Shown: positions 8,168-16,283 of the stretch, in pieces
Layout of the letters: each line of letters opens with the position of its first letter
Position numbering within the stretch: the stretch's first letter is position 1
Assembly: GCA_015056255.1 (NCBI GenBank)
Contig: SVGP01000001.1
Coordinates: 124,001 to 188,000, forward strand
From: Clostridiales bacterium
GTDB lineage: Bacteria > Bacillota > Clostridia > Christensenellales > Aristaeellaceae
Length of the DNA: 64,000 nucleotides
Direction of reading: 5' to 3'
Translations under genes and position numbers: made by a program
The notes under the pieces: generated by a model
What the model was told of the DNA's origin: nothing
The model's input: the letters and a program-made list of their open reading frames with translations, nothing else
Databases searched by the model: none

Positions 8168-8199
8168 ACTGATATCCCATAATCGGAGGGAAAAATCCA

Positions 8200-10242
8200 T
8201 TGAAACAGATCAAAATCGCCGTTTGGGCCTTATGCATTCTGCTTTTTTCGGGCGCGATCGCGCTTTCGGAGGGATTTTATACGCAATCGGGCGAAATCGC
8301 CTATTTTGAAGAAGCGCCGCGCGGATATGAATTCATATCCGAAAGACTCATTCTGGGCGAGGGCGAAATCCGCATAATCACAAACGAAGCAAAGTATTTT
8401 GCCTCGGACGATCCCGACATTGTTTTTCTCGACGAGCACGGCGTTTTACAGGCAATCGCTGCCGGAAAAGGCTTGATATCCGTATATCTTGAAGAAAACA
8501 TCCGAAAAGATCTCGAAATCGAAGTCAGACCCGCGCCCAAATCCATCAAGCTCGGTCTTAAAAAAACTACGCTCACCATCGGGGAAACCAAACAGCTGAC
8601 GGCGACCCTCACCAAATCCTCCGCCTGCACCCTCACGTGGTATTCCTCCTCTCCCAATATCGTGGACGTAGACGACACGGGTCTGTTAACCGCGCTTGGC
8701 GAAGGAACCTGCACCATCACCGCCCGCACGCACAATGGCTTGACCGCCGAATGCGCCGTCACGGTGGAATTGCCCGCGCCTGCCGAAATCGACCTTATCA
8801 CAGATACGGTTACCGTTTACATGGGTGAAACAGCTTCTATTCTTTATACGCTTGAAGGCGGCTACAACGAAACCGTCGCCTGGTCTATAAACGATGAATC
8901 CATTGCAATCATTGACGAAAACGGCGTTCTCACCGCTGTATCTCCGGGAAAAACCGTTGCGGGCATGGAAGCCTCCGGGGGAGACGTGCGCTTTATCGAT
9001 GTTTTTGTTCAGGAAAACGCAACCAATCTTTCTTTCCCGGCGCACGAAGTTACGATGTATACAGGCGGCCGCACCATCGTCGATCCCGTAATCGAAGGCG
9101 GCAGCGGAAAATACGAATACGTTTCCATGGACACCTCGATTGCCGAAATCGACCCCGAAACCGGTGAAATCTGCGCGCTCAGGGCGGGAAGCGTATATAT
9201 CCTTGGCGTAACGCCGAATTTTACGTATGACGAATTCTTGCTTACCATCATTGATGGGCCGGACGGTTTAACGCTTACGCCTGAAAAAAACGAAATTGCC
9301 ACCGGCGAAGCCATTTCCACTTTTCACAATCTGGACGGATTCGAGCCTCTGTATACGTGGTACGAAAGCTCGGATGAAAAAATAGCGCATGTGGACGAAT
9401 ACGGCGTGGTCACAGGCCTTGAAAAGGGAACCGTCGTAATCAGCATCCACTCAGGCGGCTTTGTTGGAAAAGCGGAGCTCACCGTGCTTCCGCCTGCCGA
9501 AAAAATCACGGCATACGCGGACAGAAGCGTTCTGGCTGTCGGCGAAACAGCGCATATCTCCCATGACCTTTTCGGCGGCACGGGCGAGGTCGAATACTCG
9601 TTAAGCGATATGTATGTGGCGCAGGTGGACGCTGAAACCGGCACAATCTACGCGCTGTCGCCCGGAACGTGCGAAATCACGCTTTCCATATCCAAAGGCG
9701 TTTCCACATCCATTGAAATCGAAGTATTCCCCGCGCCCGAAAGCGTGCATATCGAAAAGGAAAGCTATACGATTTTAGCCGGAAACCGCTGCCCGTTCTC
9801 ATTCGGTATAAATGAAGGCGCGCTCACAACCTTTGATCTCACGTCTTCCAATCCCGATCTTGTCTGGTATGAAGACGGCTATCTCATGTGCGCAAATCTT
9901 CCCGGAAGCGCATTCATTACCGTTTCAACCCACAACGGATACAAAGTGCAGGCGGAAATTACCGTAATCCCCGAGCCCGATCAAATCGCGCTTTCTGCAA
10001 ACAAGCTTACGAAAACCCCCGATTTCGATTATTATCTCGTTATGTCCGCAGACGAAACGCATGCGCTGAACGCATATATCGAAAACGTGCCCGATGTCGA
10101 AATCTTCTACACCGCCTCTCATCCGGATATCGCCTCCGTAACGGACACAGGCATAGTAACCGCGCACAAAAAGGGAACGAGCCTTATCAATGTGTCGCTT
10201 TACTCGGGTTTCAAAACGAGCGTATTGATTTGCGTTGAGTAA
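8200..10242 (+). CDS. Secreted bacterial Ig-like (Big_2) repeat protein
   Basis: A 680-residue protein starting at TTG with CGGAGGG nine bases before it and a good promoter upstream. Residues 1-23 are a Sec signal (MKQIKIAVWALCILLF). The rest is about seven to eight Big_2 modules of some 80-85 residues, each ending in a strand like GLLTALGEGTCTITARTHNG or GVVTGLEKGTVVISIHSGG and opening with an APxSI/AEKI turn. No catalytic domain, LPxTG motif, S-layer domain or transmembrane tail is visible, so how it is held on the surface is unclear. The same module type forms the middle of the protein at 57376-61005; the two may be part of one surface system. Role (adhesion, matrix or structural) is inferred from the family. 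Confidence 0.88.
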   Translation: MKQIKIAVWALCILLFSGAIALSEGFYTQSGEIAYFEEAPRGYEFISERLILGEGEIRIITNEAKYFASDDPDIVFLDEHGVLQAIAAGKGLISVYLEENIRKDLEIEVRPAPKSIKLGLKKTTLTIGETKQLTATLTKSSACTLTWYSSSPNIVDVDDTGLLTALGEGTCTITARTHNGLTAECAVTVELPAPAEIDLITDTVTVYMGETASILYTLEGGYNETVAWSINDESIAIIDENGVLTAVSPGKTVAGMEASGGDVRFIDVFVQENATNLSFPAHEVTMYTGGRTIVDPVIEGGSGKYEYVSMDTSIAEIDPETGEICALRAGSVYILGVTPNFTYDEFLLTIIDGPDGLTLTPEKNEIATGEAISTFHNLDGFEPLYTWYESSDEKIAHVDEYGVVTGLEKGTVVISIHSGGFVGKAELTVLPPAEKITAYADRSVLAVGETAHISHDLFGGTGEVEYSLSDMYVAQVDAETGTIYALSPGTCEITLSISKGVSTSIEIEVFPAPESVHIEKESYTILAGNRCPFSFGINEGALTTFDLTSSNPDLVWYEDGYLMCANLPGSAFITVSTHNGYKVQAEITVIPEPDQIALSANKLTKTPDFDYYLVMSADETHALNAYIENVPDVEIFYTASHPDIASVTDTGIVTAHKKGTSLINVSLYSGFKTSVLICVE

Positions 10243-10354
10243 ATCCGTTTGATACACGGAACGAGAATCCGTCCTCTACGATTAATACCCTGCGCTTTAT
10301 TCACCTTGTAGTACAATGTAACAACAAATACTTGATGATTCGCATTCAGCCAAA

Positions 10355-10508
10355 AGGCTCCCTTGTGTAAAGGGAGCTGTCAGCGAAGCTGACTGAGGGA
10401 TTGTAGCTAACGTTTCATTAAAAAACAAACGCTATTAAGAACCAAGCGTTTTTGCAATCCCTCCATCTCGGCTTGCGCCGATCCACCTCCCTTTGCACAA
10501 GGGAGGCA
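10355..10508 (+). repeat. Large inverted-repeat element, second repeat family
   Basis: Two related arms face each other. The left arm (about 10355-10420) contains GGCTCCCTTGTGTAAAGGGAGC, a CAGCGAAGCTG hairpin and GAGGGATTGTA; the right arm (about 10443-10508) read on the minus strand gives GCCTCCCTTGTGCAAAGGGAGG, a CGGCGCAAGCCG hairpin and GAGGGATTGCA. AACG/CGTT segments lie in the middle. No open reading frame is inside, so it resembles a MITE or REPIN-like non-autonomous element. Similar units are, from memory, common between genes in gut Firmicutes. Confidence 0.75.
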
Positions 10509-10597
10509 GCGTTCGTGCGTTTATAAACTGACATCTTTGTCTCAGACAAAGGTTTTATTGTTCATTTCAGTTATCAAGTTTATGATGTTACAGGTTA

Positions 10598-10715
10598 GTA
10601 GGGGCGATTCACGAATCGCCCGCGCTAACTTCATAACACAGGACGGGAAACCCGTCCCCTGCAGAAGGAAATCGCCGTGTTTCCATTGCCGGGGACGGGT
10701 TTTCCGTTCCGCATT
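10598..10715 (+). repeat. Palindromic repeat cluster, copy B
   Basis: Three units in a row: TAGGGGCG with core GATTCACGAATC then GCCCGCGCTAACTT; an inverted unit with core GGACGGGAAACCCGTCCC then CTGCAG; and a decayed unit GGGGACGGGTTTTCCGTTCC. With the element at 10355-10508 this fills most of the 628-base gap between the Ig-like gene and iscR. Confidence 0.75.
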
Positions 10716-10767
10716 TTCTGCCCCTTCCCCGCAACTGTTTTATTCAGCTTTCCGTCCGCGTTAATTT

Positions 10768-10789
10768 CCTATAAATTAGTCGGAATTCC
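10768..10789 (+). promoter_or_regulatory. Candidate Rrf2 (IscR) operator, upstream copy
   Basis: CCTATAAATTAGTCGGAATTCC lies directly against the -35 box and is repeated with four mismatches at 10834-10855. The core on the other strand, YCCGACTAATTTAT, resembles half of an IscR-type site. Confidence 0.55.
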
Positions 10790-10818
10790 TTGACGGATGG
10801 AACGTATGCGGTTATAAT
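10790..10818 (+). promoter_or_regulatory. Sigma-A promoter of the isc operon
   Basis: TTGACG (10790-10795), 17-base spacer, TATAAT (10813-10818). It is bracketed by the two operator-like repeats, as expected for autoregulation by IscR. Confidence 0.85.
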
Positions 10819-10833
10819 AAACACGATGAATCC

Positions 10834-10855
10834 CCTATAAAAAGGTCGGGATTCC
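10834..10855 (+). promoter_or_regulatory. Candidate Rrf2 (IscR) operator, downstream copy
   Basis: CCTATAAAAAGGTCGGGATTCC is a near copy of the site at 10768-10789 and lies just after the likely transcription start, between promoter and iscR Shine-Dalgarno. Confidence 0.55.
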
Positions 10856-10870
10856 ATCAGGAGGATATCA

Positions 10871-11284
10871 ATGAAACTTTCCACCCGCGCACGCTATGGT
10901 ATACACGCCATGTATGACCTGGCTCTCATGGGAAACGATAAACCGCAGCCGCTCAAGGCCATTGCCGAAAGGCAGGCGATTCCGGAAGCGTACCTTGAAC
11001 AGCTCATGCTGGTTTTAAGAAAAGAACAATTGGTACAATCCGTTCGCGGCGCACAGGGCGGCTACACGCTTTCAAAAGCCCCTGCCGAAATCACAGTGGG
11101 CATGATCCTTCGTGCGCTCGAAGGAGATTTGTGCGTGACGGACTGCTTAAAATTTGAAGACAGCTGCGAAAAATCCGGCGGCTGTCCCACGCGAATGGTG
11201 GTTCAGAAGGTGCACGACGGCGTAAACGCCATCGTGGACGGCATCACCCTTCAGGATATGCTTTCAAGCTGCGAGTGTCTGTAG
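10871..11284 (+). CDS. iscR: Rrf2-family transcriptional regulator, IscR type
   Basis: A 137-residue Rrf2 protein. The winged helix (residues about 1-75) begins [18 protein letters not shown] and contains the recognition region [10 protein letters not shown] and the wing [10 protein letters not shown]. The Cys-rich loop [18 protein letters not shown] (residues about 90-107) fits a [2Fe-2S] site. It heads iscR-iscS-iscU, the usual minimal clostridial ISC set, and probably represses it when its cluster is loaded. Two direct repeats flanking its promoter are the likely operators. Confidence 0.93.
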   Translation: MKLSTRARYGIHAMYDLALMGNDKPQPLKAIAERQAIPEAYLEQLMLVLRKEQLVQSVRGAQGGYTLSKAPAEITVGMILRALEGDLCVTDCLKFEDSCEKSGGCPTRMVVQKVHDGVNAIVDGITLQDMLSSCECL

Positions 11285-11304
11285 GACAAAGGAGACAAAC
11301 GAAA

Positions 11305-12465
11305 ATGAAAAGAATTTATATGGACAATGCGGCGACGACCCGCGTTACCGAGCCTGTTTTTGAGGCCATGAAGCCCTATTTTTGCGAAACCTACGGAAAC
11401 CCTTCCTCCGTCCACGCCTTTGGCCGCGACGCAAGACGCGCCGTTGAGGAAGCCCGCCGTCAGGTAGCTTCCGCCCTCGGCTGCGAAGCCAGAGAAGTGT
11501 ATTTCACCGGCTGCGGCACCGAAAGCGACAACTGGGCCATCAAGGGATGCGCCTACGCCGCCAAAAACGGCAGAAAAACCATCGTTTCCACCACCATCGA
11601 GCACCACGCGGTTCTGCACACGCTGGAAGCGCTCGAAAAGGAAGGCTATAACGTCATCTACGTGCCTGTCGACGAAGAAGGCATCGTAAAGATGGACGAA
11701 ATGGAAAAGGCGATCACGGAAGATACCCTTTTGGTTACAGTCATGGCTGCAAACAACGAAATCGGAACCATTCAGCCGATCACCGAAATCGCCGCTCTTG
11801 CCCACGAAAAAGGCGCGCTCTTCCACACCGACGCCGTTCAGGCCATCGGAAGCATGCGCTTTAACGTAAAGGAAATGGGCATTGACATGCTCTCCCTTTC
11901 CGGTCACAAATTCCACGCGCCCAAGGGCGTCGGCGTATTATACATCAAAAACGGCCTCCGCATCCGTCCCCTGATCGCGGGCGGCGCACAGGAGCGCACC
12001 CAGAGGGCGGGCACCGAAAACCTCGCCTCCATCGTTGCACTCGGAAAAGCCATTACGCTGGCCAATGAAAATATCGACGCGCACAACGCATGCCTTACCG
12101 AAATGCGCGACGCGCTGATCGAAAAAATTCTTACCCGCATCCCCGAAACCCGCCTGAACGGCCATAAGGACAAGCGCCTGCCCGGAAACGTGAACGTTTC
12201 CATCAGCTACATCGAGGGCGAAGCGCTGCTTCTGAGCCTTGATCTGAAGGGCATCGCAGCCTCCTCCGGCTCCGCCTGCACGTCCGGCTCTCTCGACCCC
12301 AGCCACGTTCTTTTAGCCATCGGCCTTCCCCACGAGATCGCCCACGGTTCTTTGAGACTTTCCTTAAGCGAAGAAAACACCATGGAAGAAGTCGATTACG
12401 TAGTAGATCAGCTTGAAGACATCGTAAAGCGCCTTCGCGCCATGTCCCCCCTTTATAACGGCTAA
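11305..12465 (+). CDS. iscS: Cysteine desulfurase (NifS/IscS)
   Basis: PLP enzyme that takes sulfur from cysteine as a persulfide and hands it to IscU for Fe-S cluster assembly and to tRNA thiolation enzymes. The 386 residues show [10 protein letters not shown] at the N-terminus, [11 protein letters not shown], the PLP Lys202 in [12 protein letters not shown], and the persulfide Cys325 in [14 protein letters not shown], which is group I (IscS/NifS) spacing. ATG at 11305 has GGAGA before it; an upstream in-frame start overlapping iscR is less likely. It lies between iscR and iscU. Confidence 0.97.
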   Translation: MKRIYMDNAATTRVTEPVFEAMKPYFCETYGNPSSVHAFGRDARRAVEEARRQVASALGCEAREVYFTGCGTESDNWAIKGCAYAAKNGRKTIVSTTIEHHAVLHTLEALEKEGYNVIYVPVDEEGIVKMDEMEKAITEDTLLVTVMAANNEIGTIQPITEIAALAHEKGALFHTDAVQAIGSMRFNVKEMGIDMLSLSGHKFHAPKGVGVLYIKNGLRIRPLIAGGAQERTQRAGTENLASIVALGKAITLANENIDAHNACLTEMRDALIEKILTRIPETRLNGHKDKRLPGNVNVSISYIEGEALLLSLDLKGIAASSGSACTSGSLDPSHVLLAIGLPHEIAHGSLRLSLSEENTMEEVDYVVDQLEDIVKRLRAMSPLYNG

Positions 12466-12500
12466 ACCATCCGAAATCAGCAGAAAGAAGGATTTTGAAT

Positions 12501-12881
12501 ATGTATACTGAGCAGGTAATGGACCACTTCATGAACCCCAGAAACGTAGGCGAGATGGAAGACGCCAGCGGCGTAGGCTTGGTCGGAAATGCCAAGTGCG
12601 GCGACATCATGAAAATCTTCATCAAGGTTGAAAACGACGTAATCGTAGACGTAAAGTTCAAGACCTACGGCTGCGGCGCAGCCATCGCCACCTCCTCCCG
12701 CGCGACCGAAATGGTCATGGGCAAAACCATCGACGAAGCCCTTCAGATCACCAACCAGATGGTCACTGAATCCCTGGGCGGCCTGCCTCCGGTAAAGCTG
12801 CACTGCTCCGTGCTCGCTGAAGAAGCTCTGCATGCAGCCATCGCCGACTACAAGGCCAAGCAGGAAGCCGGAGAGGCCTAA
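12501..12881 (+). CDS. iscU: Fe-S cluster scaffold IscU/NifU-like
   Basis: A 126-residue scaffold on which the [2Fe-2S] cluster is built. The three ligand Cys are Cys33 (AKCGD, with Asp35), Cys58 (YGCGAA) and Cys102 (LHCSVLA). The IscU chaperone-binding LPPVK motif is present as LPPVKLHCS, although no hscA/hscB genes lie nearby. ATG at 12501 has AGAAGGAT at normal distance; a TTG six bases earlier is unnecessary. It follows iscS by 35 bases and abuts the acetyltransferase gene. Confidence 0.96.
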   Translation: MYTEQVMDHFMNPRNVGEMEDASGVGLVGNAKCGDIMKIFIKVENDVIVDVKFKTYGCGAAIATSSRATEMVMGKTIDEALQITNQMVTESLGGLPPVKLHCSVLAEEALHAAIADYKAKQEAGEA

Positions 12882-12882
12882 A

Positions 12883-13389
12883 GTGGATTATTTCATCCGC
12901 CCCGCGCGCATGGAAGACGCAAAGGATATATCTGAAATCTACCGTTATTATGTGGAAAACACCGCAATCACCTTTGATACGGTAGCGCCAACCGAAAACA
13001 ATATTCGGGAAAGAATTATTGAAATTCAGTCTTCTTATCCCTACCTTGTCATCGAGGAAGCGGGGCGTGTAACCGCCTTTGCCTATGCTCACGCCTATAA
13101 ACAAAAAGCCGCCTATGATCCCACGGTGGAACTGACCGTATACACGGATCACACGTTTCTTGGAAAAGGCCGTGGCCGCGCGATTATATCGGCTCTTCTT
13201 GACGAGCTGAAAAACGATCCCCGCCGCTATACCGCCATTGCCGACATCACAAGCCCGAACGAAAGAAGCGAAAAGATGTTTCTGTCTCTGGGCTTCCAAA
13301 AGGTGAGCGAGTTTAAATTCGTGGGCTATAAATTTGGCCAGTGGCAAACCGTGTGCGATTACATTTACCCTTTAAAGCCGTATGAATAA
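12883..13389 (+). CDS. GNAT acetyltransferase, phosphinothricin/methionine-sulfoximine type
   Basis: A 168-residue GNAT protein starting at GTG one base after the iscU stop, inside an AG-rich Shine-Dalgarno stretch. Typical features of the PAT/MnaT family are IRPARMEDAKDISEIY, ITFDT, YPYLVIEEAGRV, AFAYAHAYKQKAAY, and the acetyl-CoA loop FLGKGRGRAIISALLDEL. These enzymes acetylate the amino group of phosphinothricin, methionine sulfoximine or related amino acids. Whether it has a link to Fe-S assembly or is simply a hitch-hiker at the operon end cannot be told from sequence. Confidence 0.85.
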   Translation: MDYFIRPARMEDAKDISEIYRYYVENTAITFDTVAPTENNIRERIIEIQSSYPYLVIEEAGRVTAFAYAHAYKQKAAYDPTVELTVYTDHTFLGKGRGRAIISALLDELKNDPRRYTAIADITSPNERSEKMFLSLGFQKVSEFKFVGYKFGQWQTVCDYIYPLKPYE

Positions 13390-13413
13390 GTCACAAAACA
13401 ACGTTCAATACCA

Positions 13414-13486
13414 GTAGGGCGGGGGCTTGCTCCCGCCGGAATACGATACGATGAACGAAGACGGCGGGAGCAAGCCCCCGCCCTAC
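13414..13486 (+). repeat. Perfect inverted repeat, copy C
   Basis: Two 25-base arms (13414-13438 and 13462-13486) are exact reverse complements, beginning GTAGGGCGGGGGCTTGC and containing their own inner GGGCTTGCTCCC palindrome. Same paired design as copies A, D, E and I with a different core. Confidence 0.9.
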
Positions 13487-13517
13487 GATGATCCGAATAC
13501 AGAAAGGAATTACCGCC

Positions 13518-14432
13518 ATGCTCGAAAAATATCTTCGCGTGTCCGACGAAGTCAAGGAAGCGCTCGCTTCCGGTAAGCCCGTCGTCGCGCTTGAAAGCAC
13601 CATCATTTCCCACGGCATGCCCTATCCCAAGAACGTTGAAACCGCGCTCATGGTCGAGCAGGCTGTGCGCGAAGAAGGGGCTGTTCCCGCGACCATCTGC
13701 TTGATCGGCGGAAAAATCGTCGTCGGCGCAACCAAGGAAGACATCGAGCATCTGGGCAAGGCCGGCCTTTCCGTAACCAAGGCCAGCCGCCGCGACCTGC
13801 CCGTGCTTCTTGCCCGCGGCATGGACGGCGCAACCACTGTTGCCACCACCATGATCGGCGCGAGCCTTGCCGGCATCAAGGTCTTTGCAACCGGCGGCGT
13901 AGGCGGCGTTCACAGAGGCGCGGAAGTCACCATGGACATCTCCGCCGATCTTGAAGAGCTTGCCATGACCGACGTTATGGTCGTTTGCGCAGGCTGCAAG
14001 AGCATTCTGGATCTGGGTCTCACCCTCGAATATCTCGAGACCAAGGGCGTTCCGGTCATCGGCTATCAGACGGAGGAGCTGCCCGCCTTCTACACCGACA
14101 AAAGCGGCCTGAAGGTAGACTATCGCCTGGACACCCCCGAAGAAATCGCGGATTCCTTCAATGTGAAGATGGCGCTTGGCATGAAGGGCGGCATGCTGGT
14201 AACCAACCCCATCCCCCACGAGTATGCCATGGATCCCGACGAGATCAACAAGACCATCGAACAGGCCGTTGAGGATGCAAAGAAGCTCGGCATCAAGGGA
14301 AAGGAAACCACGCCCTACCTCCTCGATCACATTCAGAAGCTGACCGGTGGCAAGAGCCTTGAAAGCAATATCCAGCTCGTGCTCAATAACGCCCGCCTCG
14401 GCGCAAAGATCGCCAAAGCGATGGTAAGATAA
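13518..14432 (+). CDS. psuG: Pseudouridine-5'-phosphate glycosidase
   Basis: Reversibly splits pseudouridine 5'-phosphate into uracil and ribose 5-phosphate. The 304 residues contain the family blocks ALESTIISHGMPYPKN, TICLIGGKIVVG, TKASRRDLP, GATTVATTM, FATGGVGGVHRG with the expected acidic metal region near ISADLEEL, and NPIPHEYAM. ATG at 13518 has AGAAAGGAA upstream. The kinase partner psuK, often adjacent or fused, is not in the window, so the enzyme would need free pseudouridine 5'-phosphate from RNA turnover or a kinase encoded elsewhere. It has a strong bias to C-ending codons, like the flanking housekeeping genes. Confidence 0.95.
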   Translation: MLEKYLRVSDEVKEALASGKPVVALESTIISHGMPYPKNVETALMVEQAVREEGAVPATICLIGGKIVVGATKEDIEHLGKAGLSVTKASRRDLPVLLARGMDGATTVATTMIGASLAGIKVFATGGVGGVHRGAEVTMDISADLEELAMTDVMVVCAGCKSILDLGLTLEYLETKGVPVIGYQTEELPAFYTDKSGLKVDYRLDTPEEIADSFNVKMALGMKGGMLVTNPIPHEYAMDPDEINKTIEQAVEDAKKLGIKGKETTPYLLDHIQKLTGGKSLESNIQLVLNNARLGAKIAKAMVR

Positions 14433-14446
14433 TTCAAATTAACTTG

Positions 14447-14480
14447 AAAGCCCTTGACCAAACAGCGCCAAGGGCTTACA
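14447..14480 (+). terminator. Possible terminator after psuG
   Basis: AAGCCCTTG / CAAGGGCTT nine-base stem with a 12-base loop, followed by only a weak T stretch (ACAATTTGT). Confidence 0.5.
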
Positions 14481-14489
14481 ATTTGTATG

Positions 14490-14735
14490 AAAAGGCCTTG
14501 AACGGGATTGAAGCGATTTCTATAGCGCACCCAGAGAGAAACCGCCGCTGGCTGAAAGCGGTTTTGTGCGTTCAATCGCCCATTTGCACCCGGGAGCCGC
14601 GAAGGGGAACGTTTTTTTGATCAGTATCCTTCGCCGGATACGCGCCGTTACCGCGTTTGAGATAAGGTATTTATATGCCTTAAGCAGAGTGGAACCGCGG
14701 CCACGCCTCTGTGTTTGGGGGCGCGGCTTTTTTTA
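14490..14735 (+). ncRNA. T-box leader sensing tRNA-Cys
   Basis: Upstream of cysS. AGAGAG (14532-14537) starts the stem I region; the specifier loop contains TTGCACC with the Cys codon UGC at 14585-14587; the T-box sequence GCAGAGTGGAACCGCGG lies at 14684-14700. A terminator hairpin (14700-14709 with 14716-14726, one mismatch) and T tract to 14735 complete the expression platform. Uncharged tRNA-Cys should stabilise the antiterminator and turn cysS on. The gap 14433-14763 holds nothing else besides the psuG terminator. Confidence 0.92.
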
Positions 14736-14763
14736 TTCAAAATTCATTCCGGGAGGAAATCAT

Positions 14764-16212
14764 ATGAAACTCTACAACACCGCCACCCGCAACCGCGACG
14801 AATTCGTGCCCAATCATCCGGACATCGTCAAGATGTACACCTGCGGCCCCACGGTTTATCATTTTGCGCACATCGGAAACTTAAGAAGCTATCTGATGGA
14901 AGACATCCTTGAAAAATATCTGCGTTTTTCAGGCTACAACGTAAAGCGCGTTATGAACATAACGGACGTAGGCCACTTAACCAGTGACGCGGATGAGGGC
15001 GAGGACAAGATGCTCAAAGGCGCGCGCCGCGAAAACAAAACCGTCATGGAGATCGCCCAGTTCTACACCGACGCGTTCTTCTCCGACTGCGAAAAACTGA
15101 ACATCAAGCGTCCCGACGTCGTTGAGCCCGCAACCAACCTGATCGCCGAATATATCCACATCATCGAAACCCTGATCGAAAAGGGCTACGGCTACATCGC
15201 CGGCGGCAACGTCTATTTCGATACCAGTAAGCTTGAAAAATACTATGTTTTCAACGAGTTCAAGGAGGAAGACCTCGAAGTCGGCGTTCGCGAGGGCGTT
15301 GAAGAGGACACCAACAAGAAAAACAAGAACGACTTCGTTCTCTGGTTCACCAAATCCAAGTTTGAGGATCAGGCGCTCAAATGGGATTCCCCCTGGGGCG
15401 TAGGCTATCCCGGCTGGCACATCGAGTGCTCCGGCATCTCCATGAAGCATCTGGGCGAGGATCTGGACATCCACTGCGGCGGCGTTGACAATGCGTTCCC
15501 CCACCACACCAACGAAATCGCGCAGTCCGAAGCCTATCTCGGCCACAAGTGGTGCAACTACTGGATGCACGTTTCCCACCTGAACACCGCAGGCGGCAAA
15601 ATGAGTAAGTCCAAGGGCGAATTTTTGACCGTTTCCCTCCTCGAAGAAAAGGGCTACGATCCCCTCGCCTATCGCCTTTTCTGCCTCCAGAGCCACTACA
15701 GACGAAACCTCGTCTTCTCCTGGGAAAACCTCGACAACGCGCAGGGCACCTATAATAAGCTGATCGCAAAGATCGCATCCCTCAAAGAGGAAGGCGAGAT
15801 CGACGAAACCGCCCTCAACGCCCTCACTGAAAAATTCAAGACCGCCCTGGATAACGACCTCAACACCTCCCTCGCCGTCACCGCGCTTTACGACGTTCTT
15901 AAGTACAAGACCACGGACAACACGAAGCTTAAAGCCCTCGCCTCCTTCGACACCGTCCTCGGCCTTGACCTGATCAAAAAGGCCGCCATCAAGCGCGAAG
16001 AGCTCAAAAAGCAGGCCGCGCAGGCCCAGACCTTCTCCGTAGTGTTCGACGGCTGCGAAGAAAACGAGGAAATCAAGCGCCTCGCCGAAGCCAGAACCGC
16101 CGCTAAAAAAGCCAAGGATTTCGCTGAAGCCGACCGCATCCGCGCCGAAGTCCTCGAAAAGGGCTACGTCATCGAAGACACCGCCCAGGGCCCGAAGGTG
16201 AAAAAAGCATAA
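14764..16212 (+). CDS. cysS: Cysteinyl-tRNA synthetase
   Basis: A 482-residue class I synthetase. HIGH is present as HIGN (residues 36-39) after the zinc Cys27 in YTCGPTVY; other zinc ligands lie in GWHIECSGIS and the HHTNEIAQ region; KMSKS is at 279-283 (GGKMSKSKG). The DALR-like helical part and a C-terminal tail (AEARTAAKKAKDFAEADRIR) close the protein at normal family length. The start was set by GGGAGGAAATCAT before ATG 14764; a longer frame through the T-box is rejected. Controlled by the T-box leader. Confidence 0.97.
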   Translation: MKLYNTATRNRDEFVPNHPDIVKMYTCGPTVYHFAHIGNLRSYLMEDILEKYLRFSGYNVKRVMNITDVGHLTSDADEGEDKMLKGARRENKTVMEIAQFYTDAFFSDCEKLNIKRPDVVEPATNLIAEYIHIIETLIEKGYGYIAGGNVYFDTSKLEKYYVFNEFKEEDLEVGVREGVEEDTNKKNKNDFVLWFTKSKFEDQALKWDSPWGVGYPGWHIECSGISMKHLGEDLDIHCGGVDNAFPHHTNEIAQSEAYLGHKWCNYWMHVSHLNTAGGKMSKSKGEFLTVSLLEEKGYDPLAYRLFCLQSHYRRNLVFSWENLDNAQGTYNKLIAKIASLKEEGEIDETALNALTEKFKTALDNDLNTSLAVTALYDVLKYKTTDNTKLKALASFDTVLGLDLIKKAAIKREELKKQAAQAQTFSVVFDGCEENEEIKRLAEARTAAKKAKDFAEADRIRAEVLEKGYVIEDTAQGPKVKKA

Positions 16213-16224
16213 AACGACAGAAAA

Positions 16225-16263
16225 AAGATTGTGCAGAAAAAAGCATCTGCACAATCTTTTTTA
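16225..16263 (+). terminator. Terminator of cysS
   Basis: Near-perfect AAAGATTGTGCAGA / TCTGCACAATCTTT hairpin followed by a T run. It also works in the opposite direction for the gene ending at 16284. Confidence 0.9.
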
Positions 16264-16283
16264 TGCGTCGATACGACTAAGCT

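Noticed and set aside
10243..10870. Degraded gene or tRNA in the 628-base gap
   Set aside because: The sequence is explained by two repeat families and the isc promoter; no coding pattern or cloverleaf was found.
13414..13486. CRISPR array
   Set aside because: The palindromic units are inverted pairs at scattered loci, not direct repeats with regular spacers, and no cas gene is present.
14977..16254. 425-codon open frame on the minus strand across cysS
   Set aside because: It is the antisense of cysS, whose plus-strand product has all synthetase motifs; the antisense product is Val/Gly/Phe-rich and without a family.
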